Shown here one piece after another: positions 1 through 7,990 of a stretch of DNA of 16,359 nucleotides. A program made the position numbers and the translations under genes. The notes under the pieces are model-generated. The model did not search any database and had not been told where the DNA came from. It saw only the letters and a program-made list of their open reading frames with translations. This stretch comes from Azophilus sp964572185 (GTDB lineage: Bacteria > Pseudomonadota > Gammaproteobacteria > Pseudomonadales > Azotimanducaceae). The stretch is from positions 1-16,359 of the forward strand of contig CAZNFI010000061.1 in assembly GCA_964572185.1 (NCBI GenBank). The letters are read 5' to 3'. The first letter of the stretch is position 1; every line of letters begins with the position of its first letter.

Positions 1-2282
1 AATACTCCGAACAGTTGATATCGAGCCTGGCGGCGCGCCTTGAGCAGATCGCCGAGCATGAACGGGCGCCCACCGATGTAGAAAGCGGACGGGTGGACAG
101 CCTTGCCGCGCAGATCGAGGCGTACCAGGAGCGTCGCTCGGCGATTGAGGTGGATGTGCAAAGCTGTCTCCGGGAACTGGCCGCGGCCCGGGAGGACACG
201 CTGATGCGCGAAGCCGACCTGGAGGAAGCCCGCCAGGACCTCCAGGTACTGCGGCACCAGTTAGCGACGCTGCAGGCGGCGCAGCAGGCGGCGTTTGGCG
301 GCGCCAGCGAGCAGGTGCGCGACTGGCTGGCGGAGCAGGGCCTGGACGGCTTTCCCAGGGTTGGCGACTCGCTGAGCGTGGTTGCCGGTTGGGAACATGC
401 CGTGGAAATGGTGCTGGGCGAATTCCTGCAGGGCTTGAGGGTCGAAGATGCAGCAGTCTTCGCGGACGCTCTGCCGACATTGAACGGCGGCCAGCTGGCG
501 CTGGTTGAAGCGCGCGTCGATGTGGCGGTGGAAGGCGAACTGCCCAGCCTCGGTTCCCTGATTCGCAGTTCCGACATGAAACTCGGCTCCCTTCTGCATG
601 GCATATTCGCCGCGGAGTCCGACACGGTAGCGCTTGCCGCACGGTCCGGCCTGCACGCCGGTGAGAGCATCGTGACCCGCTCCGGCCTGTGGGTGGGGCC
701 GGATTGGTTGCGCAAGCAACCGGAAACGGACGCCGGGATTATTCAACGCGCGCAAGACCTGGAAACCGTCGAGGTGCGGGTCGAGGAGGCGGAACTTGCG
801 CTTGCCGGATTGCAAGGCGACCTGGACGCAGCACGGGAACTGGTGCGCGGGCTGGAAGAACAGCGCGAGGCGTTGCATGGGCAGGCCGATGAAGTGCAGG
901 CGCTGATTGCCGAGTCGAAGGCCGATCACGGTGTTCAGCGGGTCAAGCTGGAAGCGGCGGATGCGCAACGGGAACGCCTGCAGCGCGAGCGCGCCGACGT
1001 CGAGCAGCAGCTTGCCGGTGAGCGCGAAGGCCTGGTCGAATCGCGCCACTTGCTGGCCGAGGCCGAGCATTCCGCGGCGCAGTTGCAATCGGAGCGCGAT
1101 GTTCTCGGCGAGACGCGCAGCCGGCTGCTCGAAGAACTCAATGAAGCGCGCCAGTCCGCTCGCACGCACCGCGATCGGTTTCACGCATTGAACGCCGAAC
1201 GGCAGAGCCATGGTTCCCGGCTGGAGGCAACACGCACGGCGCGACAACGCCTGGTTGACCAAGCGTCCGGTCACGAGCAGCGGCGCCTGCAGTTGCTCGA
1301 CAACATCGAGCAGAACAAGGCACCGCTGCCGGCGCTGCGTGCAGCCCTTGAGACGAAACTCGCCGAACAGCACGAAGCGCAGGAACAGCAGCGCAAGGTG
1401 CGCACCCATCTGGATGAACTGGGCGCCGACATCCGGGAACTGGAGGCGGCGCGGGACGACGCGGCTGCCCGGGTCGAACAGGCGCGCGGTGAACTGGAGT
1501 CCGTGCGGGTCGCGCGCGAGGGCCTTAGCGTGGAACGGGCCAATGCCGAGGGGCGGGTCGGCGACACGGGCCACGAACTCGCGACTGTGCTGAAAGACAT
1601 TCCTGCGGATGCTGCCGAGGATGCCTGGCAGGAGCGCCTGGAAAGTCTCGACCGACGCCTGCGCCGTCTGCAGCCGGTAAATCTCGCAGCCATCGAGGAG
1701 TACGAAGTCGAGTCGGAGCGAAAGGCCTATCTCGATTCGCAACACGAAGACCTGGAGCGGGCCCTCGACACCCTGCAGACGGCCATTCGCAAGATCGATG
1801 CGGAAACCCGTTCGCGCTTCAAGGAAACCTTCGAAACCGTCAATGCCCATTTGCAGGTGCTCTTCCCGAAACTGTTCCGTGGCGGGCACGCGGTGCTGAA
1901 TTTGACCGGCGAGGACCTGCTCGATACTGGCGTTGCACTCATGGCGAGACCGCCGGGGAAGCGCAATGCCAGCGTGCATCAGTTGTCCGGTGGAGAAATG
2001 GCGCTGACTGCGGTTGCCTTGGTATTTGCCATTTTTCAACTCAACCCAAGCCCGGTCTGCATACTGGACGAGATCGATGCGCCACTGGACGACACCAATG
2101 TCGGCCGCGTCGCGGAGTTGATTCGGGAGATGTCAGACGATGTGCAATTCATCGTCATCACCCACAACAAGTTGACCATGGAAACCGCCGACCATTTGAT
2201 CGGCGTGACTATGAGCGAGCCGGGCGTCTCGCGCCTGGTTTCGGTGGACATTGAAGAGGCGGCGGCGATGGCGGCCTCGTGA
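1..2282 (+). CDS. smc: Chromosome segregation protein SMC, C-terminal part (5' end outside window)
   Basis: SMC is the ATPase of the bacterial condensin that compacts and helps segregate the chromosome. The reading frame (first full codon at base 3) is open to the window edge, so only about 759 residues of an expected ~1150-1170 are present; the N-terminal ATPase half and first coiled-coil arm are missing. The order seen is: end of the first coiled coil; the hinge (about 300-720, Gly-rich, with LDGFPRVGD and a second lobe ending near TRSGLWVGPDW); a long Glu/Arg/Gln/Ala-rich return coiled coil (about 740-1800); and the C-terminal ATPase lobe. That lobe carries the ABC signature QLSGGEMALTAVALVFAIF (about 1980-2038) and Walker B/D-loop CILDEIDAPLDDTN (about 2058-2099). 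The stop is TGA 2280-2282. A GTG overlapping this stop opens a small ORF leading to zipA. Identification is secure; the TTG at base 15 is only an internal codon. Confidence 0.97.
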   Translation, partial: YSEQLISSLAARLEQIAEHERAPTDVESGRVDSLAAQIEAYQERRSAIEVDVQSCLRELAAAREDTLMREADLEEARQDLQVLRHQLATLQAAQQAAFGGASEQVRDWLAEQGLDGFPRVGDSLSVVAGWEHAVEMVLGEFLQGLRVEDAAVFADALPTLNGGQLALVEARVDVAVEGELPSLGSLIRSSDMKLGSLLHGIFAAESDTVALAARSGLHAGESIVTRSGLWVGPDWLRKQPETDAGIIQRAQDLETVEVRVEEAELALAGLQGDLDAARELVRGLEEQREALHGQADEVQALIAESKADHGVQRVKLEAADAQRERLQRERADVEQQLAGEREGLVESRHLLAEAEHSAAQLQSERDVLGETRSRLLEELNEARQSARTHRDRFHALNAERQSHGSRLEATRTARQRLVDQASGHEQRRLQLLDNIEQNKAPLPALRAALETKLAEQHEAQEQQRKVRTHLDELGADIRELEAARDDAAARVEQARGELESVRVAREGLSVERANAEGRVGDTGHELATVLKDIPADAAEDAWQERLESLDRRLRRLQPVNLAAIEEYEVESERKAYLDSQHEDLERALDTLQTAIRKIDAETRSRFKETFETVNAHLQVLFPKLFRGGHAVLNLTGEDLLDTGVALMARPPGKRNASVHQLSGGEMALTAVALVFAIFQLNPSPVCILDEIDAPLDDTNVGRVAELIREMSDDVQFIVITHNKLTMETADHLIGVTMSEPGVSRLVSVDIEEAAAMAAS

Positions 2283-2365
2283 ACGGATTTGATCTGGAGA
2301 AGGGTTCCGGCCAGCCGCAGGCCGCCGGCAAGGTCGAGGGCCCACAAGCGGACGTGGAAGCATGA
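2279..2365 (+). CDS. Possible 28-aa ORF bridging smc and zipA
   Basis: A GTG at 2279-2281 overlaps the smc stop TGA (2280-2282). The frame stays open for 28 codons and ends at TGA 2363-2365, which overlaps the zipA start ATG (2362-2364). The predicted peptide begins MNGFDLEKGSGQPQAAGKVE and is hydrophilic, rich in Gly, Gln, Ala and acidic residues, with no membrane segment or known motif. Stop/start overlaps on both sides are what translational coupling looks like, so it could be a small protein or simply a way to carry ribosomes from smc to zipA. Against it: no strong Shine-Dalgarno precedes the GTG, and a short open frame is unsurprising in GC-rich DNA. The function, if any, is unknown. Confidence 0.3.
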   Translation: MNGFDLEKGSGQPQAAGKVEGPQADVEA

Positions 2366-3294
2366 ATATCGACATTAAAGATCTTGTACTGATCGGCGGT
2401 GGAGTTTTTACGCTGGCTATCATCGTTCATGGCATCTGGCTGGCCTGGCGTTCGCGCCAGGACCCGTTGCGCCTGGACATAGAACCCGACCTGGTGCCGG
2501 AAGATGGTGACGAACTGGCGCGCTTTCGCGGCGAGTTGCCCAATGGCGGCGGGCGAGTTGTCGGTCCGCATCAGAAAAATCTGGACTTCGACCAGGGCGT
2601 GCCGGTTCTGCTTGATCGGGTGGATGCTCCGGACACGGCTGAAGGGCCCGCGACTCGGCCTTCGGGCGGTCCCACAGTGCGGGAGGCGGAAACCGCGCCG
2701 ACGGTCGCCGCCCGTGCCGAGGTCGAACCGATTCGTACGGCAGGCTTCGAACCCGTGCTGACGGACACCGGTCCGATTGTAGCTCGCGACCCCAGGCGTT
2801 CGCGGCCGAGTTCCCCCGGCAGTGGGCAACGGGCTGCGGACGCTTCCAGGCCGCAGCCGGAATCGGGGCACCGGGAGTTGCTGATGATCTCGCTGTTCGG
2901 GCAGAACGGCGAACAGTTCACGGGCGAGGCGCTGCTCGCGGCAATGCGCGGGCAAGGGCTGAAGTTCGGTGAAATGAACATTTTTCACTGCCTCGACCCG
3001 GAGACCCGTGAGATTCAGTTCAGCGTCGCCAACGTGCTCGAGCCGGGCTACTTCGACCTCGCACAGATTGCCGACCTGGCCTCGCCCGGCCTGATGTTCT
3101 TTCTGCAATTGCCCGGTCCGAAAAATCCCGCCCGGGCGCTGGAAGAAATGATCCGCGTTACCCGTGTTATGGCAGAGGAACTCGACGCGGTGCTGAAGGA
3201 CGAAAACAGGAGCGTCCTCACCCCCCAGACCGAAAAGCACTACCGCGAGCGGGTTGCCGAGTTTTCCCGGCGCAGGTTGTCCGCCAGGGACTGA
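2362..3294 (+). CDS. zipA: Cell division protein ZipA
   Basis: ZipA is an inner-membrane protein that tethers the FtsZ ring to the membrane. The 310 residues show the standard layout. A short N-terminal tail precedes one transmembrane helix (about residues 8-28, LVLIGGGVFTLAIIVHGIWL), followed directly by a basic stretch (RSR). A long low-complexity linker rich in Pro, Arg, Glu and Ala spans about residues 35-168. The globular FtsZ-binding domain (about 170-300) includes ELLMISLFGQNGEQFTGEAL, FHCLDP and the GLMFFLQLPGP core strand. The start ATG overlaps the end of the small ORF above; only a short GGA lies just upstream, so expression may depend on ribosomes arriving from smc. It lies between smc and ligA, a common gammaproteobacterial order. 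Confidence 0.95.
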   Translation: MNIDIKDLVLIGGGVFTLAIIVHGIWLAWRSRQDPLRLDIEPDLVPEDGDELARFRGELPNGGGRVVGPHQKNLDFDQGVPVLLDRVDAPDTAEGPATRPSGGPTVREAETAPTVAARAEVEPIRTAGFEPVLTDTGPIVARDPRRSRPSSPGSGQRAADASRPQPESGHRELLMISLFGQNGEQFTGEALLAAMRGQGLKFGEMNIFHCLDPETREIQFSVANVLEPGYFDLAQIADLASPGLMFFLQLPGPKNPARALEEMIRVTRVMAEELDAVLKDENRSVLTPQTEKHYRERVAEFSRRRLSARD

Positions 3295-3340
3295 GCGCGT
3301 CGCCTGGCGGCGATGCAATCGGGTTGTTCGTCAACCTGGC

Positions 3341-3428
3341 GAGGCGATCGAGAATGCTCACGCATTCTCCAAACGGCGTTGCGGAACTTTGCTCAACTGT
3401 CAAGACGGGGCATCCTCAAGAACGCTAG
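3341..3428 (+). repeat. Structured intergenic repeat, copy 1
   Basis: First of two 88-bp units lying exactly 105 bp apart; the two differ at four positions. The unit opens with gaggcgatc. A perfect hairpin follows: GAGAATGC (3350-3357), loop TCAC, GCATTCTC (3362-3369). A conserved tail of about 55 bp then runs to the aacgctag at 3421-3428. The left-hand hairpin that precedes copy 2 is degenerate here (cctggcgaggcg, three bases shorter), as if this copy were trimmed or fused to other sequence. Confidence 0.85.
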
Positions 3429-3429
3429 G

Positions 3430-3451
3430 CGCCTCGCCTGGCGGCGAGGCG
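3430..3451. repeat. Perfect hairpin linking the two repeat copies
   Basis: CGCCTCGCC (3430-3438) pairs with GGCGAGGCG (3443-3451) around a TGGC loop, giving a 9-bp perfect stem. It abuts the second hairpin of repeat copy 2, so the unit carries two adjacent stem-loops, a layout reminiscent of REP/BIME elements. There is no T-run, so terminator function is not supported by sequence. Confidence 0.7.
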
Positions 3452-3533
3452 ATCGAGAATGCTCACGCATTCTCCAAACGGCGTTATGAAACTTTGCTCA
3501 ACTGTCAAGACGGGACATCCTCAAGAACGCTAG
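3446..3533 (+). repeat. Structured intergenic repeat, copy 2
   Basis: Second 88-bp unit, 84 of 88 bases identical to copy 1. It has the same GAGAATGC (3455-3462) / GCATTCTC (3467-3474) hairpin with loop TCAC and the same tail ending aacgctag. Three of the four differences cluster just after ggcgtt (gcgg against atga). The high identity in non-coding DNA implies recent duplication or a mobile or homogenised repeat family. Confidence 0.85.
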
Positions 3534-3681
3534 TCGCGACTGCGTTTCGGGTACCCGCGCCAACGCGGCTCGAGGATTCCAGGCGGGCGGCCGGTTTCCG
3601 TGCCTCCGGGAGAGGAGTGCCCAGCGCAGCAACTGCACCGGCACCCCGGGCAGGTGCATGCAATTGGCCGGTCGGGTCGAT

Positions 3682-3687
3682 CATAAT
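3682..3687 (+). promoter_or_regulatory. Possible -10 box for ligA
   Basis: CATAAT matches the sigma-70 -10 consensus at five of six positions and lies 57 bases before the ligA start. The base composition around it is locally AT-richer than the rest of this GC-rich window. No good -35 sits 16-18 bases upstream, so this is a weak call. Confidence 0.25.
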
Positions 3688-3744
3688 GCCACATTGGCCC
3701 GGACCCGCCGAAAAGTTGCAAGCCCAGGAATCGCCGCACAGGTC

Positions 3745-5793
3745 ATGGACAGGCTCGAACATCTTCGCGAACTGATTCACCACCACAACCATCGCTACCA
3801 TGTGCTGGATGACCCGGAGGTAGCCGATGCCGAATACGATGCCCTGTTCGATGAACTCCTGGCTTTGGAGCAAGCCCACCCGGAGCTGGTGACCGCGGAT
3901 TCGCCGACCCAGCGAGTCGGCTCGCAACCCCTGGCGGAATTTGCTTCCGTCGCCCATCCGGTCGCCATGCTGTCGCTCGACAAGGTGAGCGCAGCGGGCG
4001 AGCTTGCCGACTGGGTCGAACGTTGCCGGACGCGCCTGGAAGGGGAGTCGATGGCGTTTGCCTGTGAACCGAAGATCGATGGCGTCGCTGTCGCCCTGAC
4101 CTATCAGGATGGCCGGTTGACCCTGGCGGCCACACGCGGCGACGGCCAGTCGGGCGAGGACATTACCGCCAATGTGCGCACCATCGCAGCGGTGCCGTTA
4201 CGATTGATCGGCCGGGGCTTTCCAGCGCGCTTCGAGGTGCGCGGCGAGATTTACATGACCCGGTCTGACATGGAAGCGTTCAACGAACGGGCGCGAAGCG
4301 CCGGCGAGAAGACCCTGGTGAATCCGCGCAATGGCGCCGCGGGCAGCCTCAGGCAACTCGACCCGCGCATCACGGCCGGACGTCCGCTCAACATCTATTG
4401 CTACAGCCTGGGGTGGGTCGAAGGCGACTGGCAGCCGGTCAGCCAGATGGAAGCGCTCGAACGGCTCGCTGACTGGGGCCTGCGCACCAATCCCGAGGTG
4501 GTGCTGGCCGAGGATCTGAGCGCCTGCCGTCACTATGTTGACGCCCTGTCGGAGCGGCGCCGGGAACTGCCCTACGATATCGATGGCGTGGTCGTGAAAG
4601 TCGATTCCCTCGATCAGCAGAGGCGCCTGGGTGCGGTCACGCGCAAGCCCCGCTGGGCTGTTGCCTACAAGTATCCTGCCGAAGAAGCCACCACCCGGGT
4701 GTTGGCCGTGGAATTCCAGGTGGGTCGCACGGGCGCCATCACGCCGGTCGCCAAGCTCGACCCGGTGTTTGTCGGTGGGGTTACCGTCAGTAATGCCACG
4801 CTGCACAACATGGACGAGGTTCGGCGGCTGGACCTGCGATGCGGCGATGCTGTGATGGTGCGGCGCGCCGGCGATGTCATACCCCAGGTCGTCTCGGTGA
4901 TTGCCGGAAGGCGGCCGCAACAGGCGCTGCCGGTCGCGCTGCCAGACCGCTGCCCGGCCTGTGGCAGCCCGATCGTGCGCCCGGAAGACGAAGCCGTGGC
5001 GCGCTGCAGCGCCGGTGCCGCGGTTTGTCCGGCGCAACGCAAGGAAGGCCTGAAACACTATGCCTCAAGGCTGGCCATGGACATCGAAGGGCTTGGCGAG
5101 AAACTGATTGAACAACTGGTGGACAGGGGGTTGGTGGCCACGCCGGCCGACCTGTTCGCGCTCGATACGGAGCAACTCAAGGAATTGGACAGGATGGGCC
5201 AGACCTCGGCCGACAACCTGTGCACGGCCCTCGAGTCCAGCAAGCGCACGACGCTCGCCAGGTTCATCTACGCGCTCGGTATCCGCGAGGTGGGCGAGGC
5301 CACGGCAGGCAACCTGGCAGAGTATTTCGGCAACCTGGTGTCGCTGCGGGCAGCGGATGCCGAGTCGCTGGAAGCCGTTCCCGATGTGGGCCCGGTTGTC
5401 GCGGCCAACATAGCGGCCTACTTCGACGATGCGGCGAACGCCGGGCTGGTCGATGGATTGATTGCAGCCGGGGTGAACTGGCCGGAAGTCGAGGTCGATG
5501 CGGATGCCCGGCCGCTGGCGGGACAGACCTGGGTGTTGACCGGTTCCCTGGAGGGCATGACCCGCAACCAAGCCAAGGCGCGGTTGGCGGCGCTTGGCGC
5601 CCGCGTTTCGGGGTCGGTTTCGGCGAAGACCTCCCGGGTGGTGGCCGGCGCGCGGGCGGGCAGCAAGCTGAACCGGGCGAAAAGCCTGGACATTCCGGTC
5701 ATGGACGAAGCGGGCTTCGTGGAATTGCTGGCTTGCCTGGAGCAGGGTCAGGGTCAGCGCGATGCCGTTTCTTCGGACGCCGGGCGGCCATGA
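3745..5793 (+). CDS. ligA: NAD-dependent DNA ligase LigA
   Basis: LigA seals nicks in duplex DNA using NAD+, joining Okazaki fragments and finishing repair. From the ATG at 3745 it is 682 residues, the usual family length. An in-frame ATG at 3658 would add 29 residues with no family character, so I chose 3745; AGGAA at 3726-3730 is somewhat distant from it. Domains in order: Ia NAD-binding helices (HNHRYHVLDDPEVADAEYD); adenylation domain with nucleophile Lys110 in CEPKIDG; OB fold; Cys4 zinc finger (CPAC...CSAGAAVC); helix-hairpin-helix region (GLGEKLIEQLV onwards); and a C-terminal BRCT domain (GQTWVLTGSLEGMTRNQAK...). The last zinc-binding pair is C-x6-C, one residue longer than the C-x5-C I recall from E. 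coli. It converges on the minus-strand dehydrogenase gene with only 14 bases between them, including a 5-bp hairpin (5801-5805 with 5809-5813). Confidence 0.97.
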   Translation: MDRLEHLRELIHHHNHRYHVLDDPEVADAEYDALFDELLALEQAHPELVTADSPTQRVGSQPLAEFASVAHPVAMLSLDKVSAAGELADWVERCRTRLEGESMAFACEPKIDGVAVALTYQDGRLTLAATRGDGQSGEDITANVRTIAAVPLRLIGRGFPARFEVRGEIYMTRSDMEAFNERARSAGEKTLVNPRNGAAGSLRQLDPRITAGRPLNIYCYSLGWVEGDWQPVSQMEALERLADWGLRTNPEVVLAEDLSACRHYVDALSERRRELPYDIDGVVVKVDSLDQQRRLGAVTRKPRWAVAYKYPAEEATTRVLAVEFQVGRTGAITPVAKLDPVFVGGVTVSNATLHNMDEVRRLDLRCGDAVMVRRAGDVIPQVVSVIAGRRPQQALPVALPDRCPACGSPIVRPEDEAVARCSAGAAVCPAQRKEGLKHYASRLAMDIEGLGEKLIEQLVDRGLVATPADLFALDTEQLKELDRMGQTSADNLCTALESSKRTTLARFIYALGIREVGEATAGNLAEYFGNLVSLRAADAESLEAVPDVGPVVAANIAAYFDDAANAGLVDGLIAAGVNWPEVEVDADARPLAGQTWVLTGSLEGMTRNQAKARLAALGARVSGSVSAKTSRVVAGARAGSKLNRAKSLDIPVMDEAGFVELLACLEQGQGQRDAVSSDAGRP

Positions 5794-5807
5794 GGTACGG
5801 GGCTGGT

Positions 5808-6944
5808 TCAGCCTGACCAGGTCACCTGGTAGATGACGCCTTGCTGGTCTTCGGAGATCAGCAGGCTGCCGTCCGGTGCCACCAGCACGTCGTTGGGCCG
5901 ACCCCAGTTCGCCTGTCCCTGCAGCCAGCCCGTTATGAAGGGTTCGTAGCGTGGCTTGCCGTCTTCGAACACGATAGCGCTCACCTGGTATCCCACCTTG
6001 CTGGACCGGTTCCAGGAGCCGTGTTCCGCGATGAACAGGGCATTGCGGTAACGCTCGGGAAACTGGGTGCCGGTGTAAAAGGCGACGCCCAGGGCGGCGG
6101 AGTGGGCCTGGATCTCGACCGTTGGTGAAACGTAGGCAGATGCATCGGCATCGTCCCCGAGTTCCGGGTCGAGAATGCCGCTGCCGTGAACGAATGGATA
6201 GCCGAAGTGCTGGCCGGCCCTGGTCAGGACGTTGACTTCCTCCGGCGGCACGTCGTCGCCGAGCAGGTCTCGCCCGTTATCGGTGAACCAGAGTTCTCCG
6301 GACAGCGGGTGCCAGGCGAATCCGACGCTGTTGCGCACGCCGTGGGCGACGACTTCGGTTTCCCCGGTTGCCGGGTCCATGCGCAACAACGAGGCGAACC
6401 GGGGATCTTCCGACAGGCACAGGTTGCACGGTGCGCCCACCGGCACGTACAGGTTTCCGTCCGGCCCGAACTTGATGTACTTCCAGCCGTGGTGCCGTTC
6501 GTCGGGCAACCGGTCGGTGATCACCTCGAAGTGCGCGCCGGCCGCCAGGCGCTTGCCGATGGCGGGGAAGCGCAATACGCGATCCAGGGCAGCCACGTAC
6601 AGGTCGCCATTGCGTTCCGTGACGCCACTGGGCATGGGCAGCTTTTCCGCGAGCGACACCACTTCCGGCCGCTCGCTGTCCAGGGCTCCGGGAATCGCGT
6701 AAACCTTGCCTTCCCGCAGCGTGCCGACGTAGAGCGTGCCGTCTGCCGCCAGGGCCATCTGCCGGGCGTTCTTTACCTCCGAGGTGACAATGCGCACCTG
6801 GAAGCCCGGGGGCGGGTCAAGCCGGGCGAGGTCAGCGAATGCAGCGGCGCAACCCGCGAGCAACAGCGTAACGACAAGCGCGCAAGGCAGCGCGGGTGGC
6901 GGCGTGCGCCTGTGCCAGACGGGTGGGGCGCAGTACGCGCTCAA
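5808..6944 (-). CDS. PQQ-type sugar/sorbosone dehydrogenase family protein (predicted exported or lipoprotein)
   Basis: This 378-residue protein belongs to the soluble glucose/L-sorbosone dehydrogenase beta-propeller family, whose characterised members oxidise sugars with pyrroloquinoline quinone outside the cytoplasm. Family signs are PPGFQVRIVTSEVKNARQMALAADGTLYVGT, the HHGWKYIKFGPDGNLYVPVG strand with the expected active-site His region, ELWFTDNGRD, GDDVPPEEVNVL and the C-terminal DVLVAPDGSLLISEDQ. The N-terminus has a basic stretch (HRR) and hydrophobic core (ALVVTLLLAGC). L29-A-G-C32 fits a lipobox, though AFA cleavage at about residue 37 is also possible. The start is TTG, overlapping the purM stop as TTGA, so its translation is probably coupled to purM. 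Substrate and PQQ use cannot be told from sequence; many homologues are uncharacterised. No PQQ synthesis genes are in view. Confidence 0.85.
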   Translation of the reverse strand: MSAYCAPPVWHRRTPPPALPCALVVTLLLAGCAAAFADLARLDPPPGFQVRIVTSEVKNARQMALAADGTLYVGTLREGKVYAIPGALDSERPEVVSLAEKLPMPSGVTERNGDLYVAALDRVLRFPAIGKRLAAGAHFEVITDRLPDERHHGWKYIKFGPDGNLYVPVGAPCNLCLSEDPRFASLLRMDPATGETEVVAHGVRNSVGFAWHPLSGELWFTDNGRDLLGDDVPPEEVNVLTRAGQHFGYPFVHGSGILDPELGDDADASAYVSPTVEIQAHSAALGVAFYTGTQFPERYRNALFIAEHGSWNRSSKVGYQVSAIVFEDGKPRYEPFITGWLQGQANWGRPNDVLVAPDGSLLISEDQQGVIYQVTWSG

Positions 6945-7990
6945 GATGCCTTGGCGGAATACGGCGGGCCGGATGCAAGCAGCAGTTCGCCGGCTCCGGA
7001 CCGGGCGCTGCGGTAGACGATCTCACCAATGATCCGTACCGACTCGCCGCTCTCGTTGAGCTGCGATATCGCCTGCTCTGCCTGGTCGCCGGGGACGCAC
7101 AGGACAAAACCGATGCCGCAGTTGAAGGTGCGCAGCATTTCGCTATCGTCGATGTTGCCTTCGCGCTGCAGCCAGTCGAATACGCTCGGCCGCTCCCAGG
7201 TATCGAGGCGCACGAGCGCTGCGAGATCGCTGTCAGTGACGATGCGGGGCACGTTTTCGACCAGCCCGCCGCCGGTGATGTGCGCCATGCCGCGCACGTC
7301 GACCTTCGTCAGCAGCCCCAATACCGACTTGACATAGATGCGCGTCGGGGCCAGCAGGCGCCGCCGTATCTCGGCGCCCGGGCGACGCCCCTGCCGCGCC
7401 AGTACGGCACGAATCAGCGAGTAGCCGTTGGAGTGCGGCCCGTCGGCGGTGAGGCCGAGCAGGCAATCGCCAGCCTCTACCCGGCTGCCGTCCACGATTC
7501 TGTCCTGTTCGACCACGCCCACGCAGAAACCGGCCAGATCGTAATCGCCGTTGGCGTACAGGCCCGGCATTTCCGCCGTTTCGCCACCGGCCAGGGCGCA
7601 TCCGGCCTCCTTGCAGCCGGTTGCGATGCCCTGAATGACCCGCGTCGCGATGTCCACATCGAGCCGCCCGGTGGCGAAATAGTCGAGGAACACGAACGGT
7701 TCGGCACCGGTCACGAGTACGTCGTTGGCGCACATGGCAACGAGATCCTGACCGATGCAGTCATGATTGTCGTAGTCGTTGGCGAGCTTGAGCTTGGTGC
7801 CGATGCCATCGGTTGCGGTGGCCAGCACGGGTTGCCGGTAACCGGCGGGAAGCTTGGAAAGTGCCGCAAACCCACCGACGCCCTGCAGGGTTTCGTGCCG
7901 GTAGGTGGCCTTGCAGGCGCCGGCTATGCGCGTTACGAGTTCGTTGCCCGCGTCGACATCGACGCCAGCTTCTCGGTAAGTCAGGCCCAT
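6941..7990 (-). CDS. purM: Phosphoribosylformylglycinamidine cyclo-ligase (AIR synthetase) PurM
   Basis: PurM closes the imidazole ring in purine synthesis: FGAM + ATP gives AIR + ADP + Pi, in the cytoplasm. The 349 residues are full length. Diagnostic segments are TYREAGVDVDAGNELV at the N-terminus, the substrate/ATP loop ATATDGIGTKLKLA (about 58-70), CANDVLVTGAEPFVFLDYFATG, GCALAGGETAEMPGLY, and LTADGPHSNGYSLIR. In many gammaproteobacteria purN follows purM; here the next gene is a sugar dehydrogenase homologue overlapping the purM stop, and purN is not in the window. No Shine-Dalgarno is visible before the ATG. A TATACT lies only 7 bases upstream on this strand, so the mRNA may be leaderless or nearly so. 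It is divergent from the DUF2066 gene, as in related genomes where these two are neighbours. Confidence 0.97.
   Translation of the reverse strand: MGLTYREAGVDVDAGNELVTRIAGACKATYRHETLQGVGGFAALSKLPAGYRQPVLATATDGIGTKLKLANDYDNHDCIGQDLVAMCANDVLVTGAEPFVFLDYFATGRLDVDIATRVIQGIATGCKEAGCALAGGETAEMPGLYANGDYDLAGFCVGVVEQDRIVDGSRVEAGDCLLGLTADGPHSNGYSLIRAVLARQGRRPGAEIRRRLLAPTRIYVKSVLGLLTKVDVRGMAHITGGGLVENVPRIVTDSDLAALVRLDTWERPSVFDWLQREGNIDDSEMLRTFNCGIGFVLCVPGDQAEQAISQLNESGESVRIIGEIVYRSARSGAGELLLASGPPYSAKAS

Larger units (their letters stand above)
3295..3744. other. Repeat-bearing intergenic region between zipA and ligA
   Basis: These 450 bases contain no convincing gene. The first part (3300-3533) is built from short hairpins and two near-identical 88-bp units, listed separately. 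Just after zipA, TCGCC 3300-3304 pairs with GGCGA 3309-3313 around the loop TGGC, a short version of the larger hairpin at 3430-3451. The second part (3534-3744) is unique and should hold the ligA promoter and leader. A frame across the repeats can be translated, but its repeated peptide (ENAHAFSKRR) only reflects the repeated DNA. No U-run follows any hairpin, so none looks like a classic intrinsic terminator. Confidence 0.6.

Noticed and set aside
261..2039. Long minus-strand open frame (592 codons) opposite smc
   Set aside because: It lies wholly antisense to the conserved SMC hinge, coil and ATPase lobe, has no recognisable domain, and such frames are expected opposite GC-rich coding DNA.
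3341..3533. CRISPR or integron attC array
   Set aside because: Only two 88-bp units with no short regular spacers and no cas genes; no RYYYAAC/GTTRRRY attC core sites or integrase.
3658..3744. Upstream ATG giving a 711-residue LigA
   Set aside because: The extra 29 residues have no counterpart in the family and the candidate -10 box falls inside them; the ATG at 3745 gives normal length.
3254..3775. Plus-strand open frame across the zipA-ligA gap with a repeated ENAHAFSKRR peptide
   Set aside because: The peptide repeat is just the 88-bp DNA repeat translated; it overlaps both zipA and ligA ends and has no start signal or protein character.
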